Assembly (NCBI GenBank): GCA_965653495.1
Contig: CBFHAJ010000051.1
Span: 1 to 22,242 of the forward strand
Length of the DNA stretch: 22,242 nucleotides
Source of the DNA: AG41 sp965653495
GTDB lineage: Bacteria > Gemmatimonadota > Gemmatimonadetes > Gemmatimonadales > GWC2-71-9
Direction of reading: 5' to 3'
This document shows, one piece after another, positions 1 to 5,387 of this stretch; position 1 is the stretch's first letter; every line of letters starts with the position of its first letter. The notes beneath the pieces were generated by a model that had not been told where the DNA came from, made no database searches, and was given only the letters and a program-made list of their open reading frames with translations. The position numbers were made by a program, and so were the translations under genes.

Positions 1-242
1 GCCTGCGCGATGGCGACATGCTGCTGCTCGCCACCGATGCGCTGGCCGCCTGGCTGCTGAAGCAGCATGAAGCGGGGCGGCCATTGTGGAAGTGGCTGTA
101 TCGCAAGCTGCGGACGCCGGAGAGCTTTGCCGCCATGGTCGCCTACGGCCGTAAGCACGGCTTGCGCAACGACGACTTTACCTTGGTCCGCATTATTCAT
201 CACGACGCCCCGGTTGAAACGAAGGAAACGAAGGAGAGGTAA
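1..242 (+). CDS. PP2C-type serine/threonine phosphatase, C-terminal fragment (5' end outside window)
   Basis: This is the 3' end of a gene that starts upstream of the window; the reading frame is open from base 3 and stops at 240-242. The visible residues begin LRDGDMLLLATDALAAWLL, which matches the late strand of PP2C phosphatases where the final metal-binding aspartate lies in a GD(x)LLLATDAL-type segment. The tail has a RNDDFTLVRI motif, like the ND-(D/V)-T-L strand near the end of PP2C domains. The next gene, five bases downstream, is a YegI-like protein kinase. A phosphatase beside this kinase type is typical of TerY-P / YegI-YegK-YegL modules, so the product probably reverses phosphorylation by that kinase. 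Only about 79 residues are visible, so the family call rests on the motif and the neighbour. Confidence 0.72.
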   Translation, partial: LRDGDMLLLATDALAAWLLKQHEAGRPLWKWLYRKLRTPESFAAMVAYGRKHGLRNDDFTLVRIIHHDAPVETKETKER

Positions 243-246
243 CGCG

Positions 247-1350
247 ATGGGGGCCTGGCCAGACCTGACCGAATACCATGAGGCGGTGCAACACCCGCCC
301 AAAGCGTTTGCTGACCCGGGACTGCGAGCGGTCGCGCTCGAGCTCGACAAGTTCGGGATGCCCAAACCGGCCACCGGCGGCAACGCGGTGGTCTACAAGG
401 CCAGGCAGCCGGGCCTGATATTCAAGAAGACCTGGGCGATTCGCTGTTTCCTGCGCCCCATCAGCGACCATGCCGAGCGGTACGAGGCGATCTCCAAGCA
501 TCTGCACCAGGTCCGCCTGCCCTACGACGTCAATTTCCGGTTTCTCAAGCAGGGCATTCAGATCCGCGCCAACTGGTTCCCCATCGTCAAAATGCAGTGG
601 GCGAACGGCGACCTGCTGCACACGCACATCGAGAAGCATCTGCGCTACGGGGTCTCGCTCGCGGCGTTGCGGGCAAAATGGGTGACCCTGGTGCGCGATC
701 TCGAAGCGAAGCAAATCGCGCACGGCGACCTCCAGCACGGCAATATCCTGGTGCGTGCCGGCTCGTTCCAGCTGGTGGACTACGACGGCATGTGGGTGCC
801 GGCCTTGAAGGGCCGCCACGCCACCGAAACCGGCCACCGTGCCTACCAACATCCCGAACGGGGCGAACGGGACTACGGCCAGGAGATCGATCGCTTCTCA
901 GCGCTCGTCATTTACCTCTCGCTGGCGGCGCTGGAGAAGGATCCCGGCCTGTGGGAGCGGTTTCACACCGGCGACAACCTGATCTTCGTACGCGAAGATT
1001 TCCAGCAGGTCGGCCGTTCACCGATTTGGGAACAATTACGTCGTCTCGGATCGGCGCAGATCGATCAGCTGGCCGCGGCCATGGCGATCATGGTGCAGCA
1101 GCCACCGATGAAGGTCGGCACGCTCGATAGCATTCTCAGGAATCTGGCGACCTTCCAGTTCCCTACAGCGGCATCGGCTCCCGCGTCGGCTCCGAAGTCG
1201 CCTTCGGCTCAGAAAGCCCCTCCCAAGCCTCCCCCCCCGCAGCCCGCGCCGACTCCGGCCCAGAAAGCCACTACCAAGCCGGCGCCCGCGTCGACGCCGT
1301 CCGTACCGAGCTGGATGAAAAAGAGCGGGTATCGGGATTCGGATGACTGA
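247..1350 (+). CDS. YegI-like protein kinase of a TerY-P type phosphatase/kinase module
   Basis: The product is a 367-residue cytoplasmic protein kinase-like protein. Visible elements are a glycine-rich loop GGNAVVYKA (44-52), a catalytic loop HGDLQHGNILV (159-169) with HGD replacing HRD, and a metal-binding DYDG (178-181) replacing DFG. These are followed by the family-specific GHRAYQHPER (196-205) and IDRFSALVIYLSL (214-226). This pattern matches the YegI kinase group that occurs with PP2C phosphatases and vWA proteins. The strand expected to carry the ATP-binding lysine reads AIRCF (64-68), so Arg may replace Lys. Residues about 308-355 are a Pro/Ala/Lys-rich unstructured tail, probably a docking region. 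The ATG at 247 is chosen because a GGAGAG ribosome site lies just upstream and homology begins there. Substrates cannot be inferred. A vWA partner may lie upstream of the window. Confidence 0.88.
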   Translation: MGAWPDLTEYHEAVQHPPKAFADPGLRAVALELDKFGMPKPATGGNAVVYKARQPGLIFKKTWAIRCFLRPISDHAERYEAISKHLHQVRLPYDVNFRFLKQGIQIRANWFPIVKMQWANGDLLHTHIEKHLRYGVSLAALRAKWVTLVRDLEAKQIAHGDLQHGNILVRAGSFQLVDYDGMWVPALKGRHATETGHRAYQHPERGERDYGQEIDRFSALVIYLSLAALEKDPGLWERFHTGDNLIFVREDFQQVGRSPIWEQLRRLGSAQIDQLAAAMAIMVQQPPMKVGTLDSILRNLATFQFPTAASAPASAPKSPSAQKAPPKPPPPQPAPTPAQKATTKPAPASTPSVPSWMKKSGYRDSDD

Positions 1351-1374
1351 CTAGAGCGTCAGCAGCGGGTGCAA

Positions 1375-1398
1375 CCGCCGGGTGCCGCGCACCGGCGG
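1375..1398 (+). terminator. GC-rich hairpin, possible terminator of the kinase operon
   Basis: The arms CCGCCGG-G-TGC and GCACCGGCGG pair over ten base pairs with one bulged G and a CGC loop. The hairpin begins 24 bases after the kinase stop codon. There is no downstream T-run, so a classical intrinsic terminator is uncertain. Confidence 0.35.
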
Positions 1399-1588
1399 CG
1401 ATCGGCGGTCGGGTGCGCTGCGCCGGGCGATCAACGAGCGACGCACGTCGCTCCCGAGCGGCGTCCACCGTCTCGACTGGTAACACCAACCGCAGAAAAC
1501 CACACAGCGCCTAGATCGCCGCAAGATTGCTTCGCTCCGCCAGCCAAACGCGCCTCCGACATCCCCGCCCGCTCTGAAACCCTCGCCG

Positions 1589-1623
1589 CGATACATCGTA
1601 CGTTATATCGCCACAATGTATCG
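1589..1623 (+). promoter_or_regulatory. putative PadR operator / promoter region
   Basis: A perfect 8-bp inverted repeat, CGATACAT (1589-1596) and ATGTATCG (1616-1623), lies 43-77 bases before the padR start codon. Within it a second nested palindrome has outer arms CGATA (1589-1593) and TATCG (1606-1610) around CGTACG (1597-1602). The AT-rich TATATC in the middle could serve as a -10 element. PadR proteins usually repress their own promoters through ATGT/ACAT-type dyads, so autoregulation is the natural inference. Confidence 0.55.
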
Positions 1624-1665
1624 TGCGGCAGTATGGACGCGACGTATCAACGACGAGGGGCAACT

Positions 1666-2211
1666 ATGAGACGGGGATGGAGATGGCAGAGGTTCGGCCC
1701 GGCGTGGGTGGGGTTCGGCGGGCGGGGAAGCCGGCGCCGCCAATGGTTCGATGCCGGCGACATGAAGTACGTCATCCTGAAACTCCTCAAGGACAAGCCA
1801 CGCCACGGCTACGAGATCATGAAGGAGCTGGAGGAGCGAATGCACGGCTGCTACTCGCCCTCGCCGGGAACGGTGTACCCGACGTTGCAGTGGCTCGAGG
1901 ACGAAGGCCTCGTGCGCGCGACCGAGGAGAGCGGCAAAAAGGTGTACGCCATCACGCCGGAGGGGCTCAAGTTCCTGGACGATCACCGCGACGTCGTGCA
2001 GGACATCTTCGACCGCGTGAAAGACACCGTGGACGAAGTGCTGGGCGGCGGGATGACCGATTTGAACCATGCGCTCGGCGTGCTGATGCGCAGCGCGTAT
2101 CGCACCGGATGGCGCTCGCGTGACGACGCGGTGCGGCAGCGGATCGCCGAGATTGTGACGAAGGCGGCGCAGGAGATCGACGCGCTGGCCGGGGAACGGG
2201 GGACCGCATGA
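1666..2211 (+). CDS. PadR family transcriptional regulator
   Basis: This is a 181-residue winged-helix repressor. The core begins at about residue 33 (MKYVILKLLKDKPRHGYEIM) and contains the PadR signature SPSPGTVYPTLQWLEDEGLV (64-83), followed by the wing KKVYAITPEG (91-100). The C-terminal half (about 101-181) is helical and should form the dimerisation domain. The first 30 residues are rich in Arg, Gly and Trp, a basic lead-in seen in related PadR proteins. The ATG at 1666 is preferred because GAGGGG lies six bases upstream; the frame is open further upstream, but that part runs through the operator-like repeats. The stop overlaps the start of the DUF1707 gene (ATGA), so the two are co-translated. 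The inducer is unknown. Confidence 0.9.
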   Translation: MRRGWRWQRFGPAWVGFGGRGSRRRQWFDAGDMKYVILKLLKDKPRHGYEIMKELEERMHGCYSPSPGTVYPTLQWLEDEGLVRATEESGKKVYAITPEGLKFLDDHRDVVQDIFDRVKDTVDEVLGGGMTDLNHALGVLMRSAYRTGWRSRDDAVRQRIAEIVTKAAQEIDALAGERGTA

Positions 2212-2639
2212 GCGCGGTGCATGCGGGTGGCGGCGTGCGCGCATCCGACGTCGAGCGCGAGCGCGTGGCGCAGGTGCTGCAGCGTGCGGCCGCGGACGGG
2301 CGCCTCTCGCCCGAGGAAGCGGGGGAGCGGCTCGCCGCCGCGTCCGCCGCGCGGTTCCGCGAAGAGCTGGCCCGACTCATGATCGATCTGCCGGGTGGGG
2401 GCGCTGGGGCGCTCATGCCGGAGCCGGCGCTGCCCGGTCGGCGCGTGGGCGCGGGGGTGTTGGTGGCGCTGGGGCTGGCGCGCGTCGCGGTGACGATGGC
2501 CCTGTTCGCCGGAGTGTGGTTCCTGTGGGGCGTGGGGTTCTTCTGGATGTTCTGGCCGCTCGCGTTCGTGTTGTTTGGCGGGTTGTTCGGCTGGCGGCGC
2601 CGGCTGTGGCGCTACCGCATGGCCGGGCGGTGGTGGTGA
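2208..2639 (+). CDS. DUF1707 domain membrane protein
   Basis: The 143-residue product starts with a DUF1707 domain (residues 11-62): RASDVERERVAQVLQRAAAD, then GRLSPEEAGERL and the closing LARLMIDLP. Two membrane segments follow (about 81-106 and 108-130, very rich in Trp and Phe), then a short basic tail (129-143) that is probably cytoplasmic. DUF1707 domains often precede transmembrane or PspC-like parts and are linked to envelope-stress sensing, but no biochemical role is established. The gene overlaps the padR stop by four bases and is probably its regulatory target or partner. Confidence 0.86.
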   Translation: MSAVHAGGGVRASDVERERVAQVLQRAAADGRLSPEEAGERLAAASAARFREELARLMIDLPGGGAGALMPEPALPGRRVGAGVLVALGLARVAVTMALFAGVWFLWGVGFFWMFWPLAFVLFGGLFGWRRRLWRYRMAGRWW

Positions 2640-2689
2640 GCCCTCAAGCTTGCCCCCTGTCGTCGCGCTGCCCATCTTGATCCTTCCAA

Positions 2690-2797
2690 CAACGGCAACC
2701 CTGCGGGTGGGATCTCGGAAGCCGGTGCGAGTCCGGCGCGGCCCCGCCACTGTGTGAAGCTGAAATCGGCTTTGAGTCAGACCTGAGCCACCCGCGT
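2690..2797 (+). promoter_or_regulatory. cobalamin (adenosyl/hydroxocobalamin) riboswitch
   Basis: The core matches the cobalamin riboswitch consensus well. GGAAGCCGGTGCGAGTCC (2717-2734) contains a P3 stem, GCCGG (2721-2725) with CCGGC (2733-2737). CCCGCCACTGT (2743-2753) is the most conserved block of the family. A variable hairpin AAGC/GCTT (2757-2760 / 2769-2772) and a B12-box-like GAGTCAGACC (2774-2783) follow. The closing helix pairs GCGGGTGG (2703-2710) with CCACCCGC (2788-2795). The B12 box is shorter than the usual form. The aptamer ends about 18 bases before the ribosome site of the LOG-Nudix gene, so control by cobalamin at translation is likely. Confidence 0.88.
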
Positions 2798-2803
2798 CCG
2801 CAT

Positions 2804-2824
2804 TGTTCCTCGAAGGAGGGAACA
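2804..2824 (+). promoter_or_regulatory. ribosome-site hairpin, candidate expression platform of the riboswitch
   Basis: TGTTCC (2804-2809) can pair with GGAACA (2819-2824), enclosing the AAGGAG Shine-Dalgarno core of the downstream gene. An alternative inner stem is TCCT (2807-2810) with AGGA (2814-2817). The hairpin sits directly after the cobalamin aptamer, which suggests control by masking the ribosome site. Confidence 0.5.
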
Positions 2825-2829
2825 CGGGC

Positions 2830-3876
2830 ATGCGATCCGACGCGGTCTCAGCACCCGACTCCCATCCGGCTCCACAACCACGCACCCGCATGCCGCGGCG
2901 CCTGTGCGTCTTCTGCGGCTCGGCCTCGGGGATCCGCCCCGAATACACCGTTGCCGCCCAGGACTTGGGACGCGTGCTGCTCGAGCGCGGCATCGGCCTC
3001 GTATACGGCGGTGCCCATGTCGGCTTGATCGGTGCGGTGGCCGACGCCGTGCTGAGCGGTGGCGGCGAGGTCATCGGCGTGATTCCGCGCTCCCTGGTCG
3101 AGCGCGAGATCGCGCATCGCGGGCTCACCGAGCTGCGCATCGTGGACGGCATGCACGAGCGCAAGGCAGTGATGGCCGACCTCGCGGACGGATTCGTCGC
3201 GCTGCCGGGCGGCGCCGGAACGCTGGAGGAGCTGTTCGAGGTGTGGACGTGGGCGCAGCTCGGTCTCCATCGCAAACCGTGCGGCCTGCTCGACGTGGGC
3301 GGTTACTTCACGGGACTGCGTACCTTCCTGGACCACGCCACGCTGGAAGGCTTCCTCCGCGCCGAGCATCGGGCAATGCTCATCGTGGAGCAGGACCCGG
3401 CCACGCTGCTCGAGCGGTTCGCGCGCTACACCGCGCCCGCGATCGGCAAGTGGGCCCGCGCGGAGGACATCGACGTGCTCGCGTGGGTGTGTGTGCGCGA
3501 CTCGCGCCTGCTCGCGACGCGCACGCGCGGCAACACGGTCTTCTATGCGCCGGGAGGGAAGCGCCAGGCGGGCGAGAGTGACTGGCAGGCGTTGTCCCGC
3601 GAAGTGTCCGAGGAACTCGGCATCACGCTGAATGCCGAGACCCTGGCGCTGGTGGACGTCGTGCAGGCGCCGGCGCATGGGCAGCCGGGTGGCACGCTGG
3701 TGCGCATGACGTGCTACGCGGCCGAAGCGGTGGGCGGTATATCCCAGATCAGCACGATCAGCGGCCGGGCCGAGGTTGCTGAAGTGGCCTGGCTCGGCCG
3801 GAGCGATCGCGCGCGCTGTGCGCCGGCGGTCATTGCACTGCTCGAGCGGCTACACGCGTTGGGGAGAATCGATTGA
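2830..3876 (+). CDS. LOG family (TIGR00730) phosphoribohydrolase fused to a Nudix hydrolase
   Basis: The 348-residue protein joins two enzymes. Residues about 24-205 are a LOG/TIGR00730 Rossmann domain with CVFCGSASG (26-34), YGGAHVGLIG (59-68), MHERKAVM (108-115) and the active-site motif PGGAGTLEE (126-134). Family members release the base from modified nucleoside monophosphates such as cytokinin ribotides. Residues about 215-345 are a Nudix domain with a perfect Nudix box running from G243 to I265 (G-x5-E-x7-REVSEELGI). The ATG at 2830 is chosen because AAGGAGGG lies nine bases upstream; an internal ATG at 2890, where LOG homology starts, lacks a ribosome site. A cobalamin riboswitch precedes the gene, which is unexpected for either family. 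The combination may recycle or clean up nucleotides, but the substrate is unknown. Confidence 0.9.
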   Translation: MRSDAVSAPDSHPAPQPRTRMPRRLCVFCGSASGIRPEYTVAAQDLGRVLLERGIGLVYGGAHVGLIGAVADAVLSGGGEVIGVIPRSLVEREIAHRGLTELRIVDGMHERKAVMADLADGFVALPGGAGTLEELFEVWTWAQLGLHRKPCGLLDVGGYFTGLRTFLDHATLEGFLRAEHRAMLIVEQDPATLLERFARYTAPAIGKWARAEDIDVLAWVCVRDSRLLATRTRGNTVFYAPGGKRQAGESDWQALSREVSEELGITLNAETLALVDVVQAPAHGQPGGTLVRMTCYAAEAVGGISQISTISGRAEVAEVAWLGRSDRARCAPAVIALLERLHALGRID

Positions 3877-3922
3877 GCAACGGTCGCTCCGAGACTCCAG
3901 GGGGCAGTGGCCCACGGGTGGA

Positions 3923-4681
3923 TCAGCTCCGCGGCCCAAGCGTGTCCTCGAACAATCTGAGCAGTGTTTGCCAATGCCGCTCCTGTGCGGCGGCGTCCGA
4001 GGCCGGCGTATCGCGCAGCACGAAGCCGTGCCTGGCCGGATAGGTCTCGATCACGTGAGCCACGCCGGCATCGGTGAGCGCCCGCTCCAGGCGCGCCTTC
4101 ATGTCGTCAGGGAACGAGGTGTCTTCGATCGCGCCGGCGACGTACACGCGCGCCCGCATCCGCGGCGCGAGGCGATGCGGACTCTCGGGCGCGTCGCTCG
4201 CGAGCCAGCCGCCATGATACGACGCGGCGGCCACTATGGCGTCGGGGTAGGTACCCGCGGCCGCGAGCGCCGCGGTGCCCCCCATGCAATAGCCCGTCGT
4301 GCCCACGCCGCCCCGCCGAGCGTCGGGATGCGCGCTGAGGAAATCCAGAAAGTACGACGTATCGGAGATGAGATTCGGTAGCGAGGCCTTCGACCGGAAT
4401 TTCTCCGTCAGGACTTTGCGCTGCTCGGGGTCGGTGAACACCGTCTTGGCATTCAGCGGTTCGTAGGGACCCGAGCGGTAATACAGATCCGGCAGCAGCA
4501 CGAGATACCCGTGCGTCGCGAGCCGTGCGCCGATCTCGAGCATCGCGGGCCGGATCCCGATGCCGTCCATGAACGCCAGCACCGGTGGCCACGGGCCCTC
4601 GTTGGCCGGCCGGAACAGGTAGCTCGGGCAGCGGCCGTCGCGCGTGGGGATTTCAACCTGGAGCTGATTGGCTCGCGTCAT
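3923..4681 (-). CDS. dienelactone hydrolase family protein
   Basis: The 252-residue alpha/beta-hydrolase has the dienelactone hydrolase triad: Cys132 in GYCMGG (130-135), Asp187 in AIEDTSF (184-190) and His218 in ARHGF (216-220). The N-terminal strand QVEIPTRDGRCPSYLFRP is typical of the family, which hydrolyses dienelactones and other small esters or lactones in the cytoplasm. The start is uncertain. The ATG at 4681 lies inside a 39-base repeat (4660-4698) that also occurs at 5303-5340, has no good ribosome site, and the frame stays open to 4774 with only TTG or GTG alternatives. The gene converges on the LOG-Nudix gene with a 46-base gap. No partner genes of aromatic degradation are nearby, so the substrate is open. 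Confidence 0.85.
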   Translation of the reverse strand: MTRANQLQVEIPTRDGRCPSYLFRPANEGPWPPVLAFMDGIGIRPAMLEIGARLATHGYLVLLPDLYYRSGPYEPLNAKTVFTDPEQRKVLTEKFRSKASLPNLISDTSYFLDFLSAHPDARRGGVGTTGYCMGGTAALAAAGTYPDAIVAAASYHGGWLASDAPESPHRLAPRMRARVYVAGAIEDTSFPDDMKARLERALTDAGVAHVIETYPARHGFVLRDTPASDAAAQERHWQTLLRLFEDTLGPRS

Positions 4682-4698
4682 CCCAGAAACGCTAATCA
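4660..4698 (-). repeat. 39-base interspersed repeat, copy 1 (spans the dienelactone hydrolase start)
   Basis: This segment aligns with 5303-5340 over its whole length, with five mismatches and one gap; the shared core is GCGTCATCCC and GCTAATCA on the plus strand. On the minus strand the GGGATGACGC core supplies the likely ATG start of the dienelactone hydrolase. Confidence 0.65.
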
Positions 4699-4720
4699 CT
4701 TGCGCTCGTTCAAACAGCAG

Positions 4721-4747
4721 ATCCTTCGCGCCTTCGGCGCTCAGGAT
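4721..4747. repeat. REP-like palindrome
   Basis: ATCCT (4721-4725) pairs with AGGAT (4743-4747), and GCGCC (4728-4732) pairs with GGCGC (4736-4740) around a TTC loop, with symmetric TC/TC mismatches between. The layout resembles the widespread extragenic palindromes of the type CCTTCG...CTCAGGATGAC found in many high-GC environmental bacteria. Confidence 0.6.
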
Positions 4748-4846
4748 GACACGCGCGCTGCTCTCGTCAAGCAAGAGAAGAGAAGAGAGACAATGGGGGT
4801 GGGAGGAAGACGCGCGCTATGCGCGCGAGCGAAGAGCTTGCGCTGA

Positions 4847-4870
4847 GCGCAGCGAAGGGACCTGCTTTTG
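4847..4870 (+). repeat. short interspersed repeat, copy 1
   Basis: GCGCAGCGAAG followed by CCTGCTTTTG recurs at 9444-9466 with only two or three differing bases between the two blocks. Both copies lie in or at the edge of non-coding DNA next to other palindromic repeats. Confidence 0.5.
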
Positions 4871-4885
4871 ACGGCCGCGCTGGTG

Positions 4886-5257
4886 CTAGTGCTGGCGGGG
4901 AGGGGGAGGAGGCGGCGCAAACACCAGCAGCAGCGCGCCCCCCACCGCCGCCAGCGCTGCGGGGATCAACAGCGCCAGCCGCTGGGTCGCCACCGGGATC
5001 GCCATCACGGCCATCACCGTCGCATGCGCGAGGTTGGCCCACCCGCCGTACAGGATCAGGCTGCGATGGGCCGGTGGGTTCCGTGCCGCGAGCACGAGGA
5101 AAACGCCCAGGGTCATCATGACGGATTCGAGCATCGGCGTGGCGAGAGACCGCGGCAGCCGCGCCCAGGCTTGGACGAGAGAAAAGGCCGAGGTGCCGAA
5201 CTGTGCGACGCCCAACACCACCAGGATGATTCTGAGAGTGCGGTCCGGATGAGCCAT
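4886..5257 (-). CDS. small four-helix membrane protein (DUF6632-like)
   Basis: The 123-residue protein has four hydrophobic segments (about 9-27, 43-58, 68-86 and 91-112) and ends in a proline run. The central LGVFLVLAARNPPAHRSLI and the later NLAHATVMAVMAI resemble DUF6632-type membrane proteins, whose function is unknown. The ATG at 5257 is supported by GGGAGG (5265-5270) seven bases upstream on the minus strand. The promoter would overlap the 38-base repeat at 5303-5340. The gene is divergent from the EamA transporter and separated from the dienelactone hydrolase by repeat-rich DNA. Confidence 0.72.
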   Translation of the reverse strand: MAHPDRTLRIILVVLGVAQFGTSAFSLVQAWARLPRSLATPMLESVMMTLGVFLVLAARNPPAHRSLILYGGWANLAHATVMAVMAIPVATQRLALLIPAALAAVGGALLLVFAPPPPPPRQH

Positions 5258-5302
5258 GGTGATTCCTCCCTGGGTCGCCCGTGGATCAGCTCGGCGTCAC
5301 TC

Positions 5303-5340
5303 GGAGCCGATTGTCTGGCGTCATCCCGGAAGGCTAATCA
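5303..5340 (-). repeat. 39-base interspersed repeat, copy 2 (38 bases)
   Basis: It aligns with 4660-4698 in the same orientation (33 of 39 positions identical). It lies between the divergent DUF6632-like and EamA genes, about 45 bases from each start. Confidence 0.65.
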
Positions 5341-5387
5341 ATCCTCCCGCCGGTAGCTGTCGCGTCGCTGAGACCGTACTCTACCGC

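Larger units (their letters stand above)
1351..1665. other. intergenic region between kinase gene and padR
   Basis: No convincing gene is present here; the open frames in both directions lack ribosome sites and homology-like composition. The left part holds a GC-rich hairpin (1375-1398) and the right part holds the inverted repeats listed as the PadR operator (1589-1623). Confidence 0.6.

Noticed and set aside
1983..3275. Long minus-strand open frame opposite padR, DUF1707, the riboswitch and LOG
   Set aside because: Low-complexity Ser/Pro/Arg composition, runs through the riboswitch and across well-supported genes; a GC-rich antisense shadow.
3918..3929. GTGGATCAGCTC shared with 5281-5292
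   Set aside because: Only 12 identical bases, and the first copy lies at the stop codon of the dienelactone hydrolase; chance in a 22-kb window cannot be excluded.
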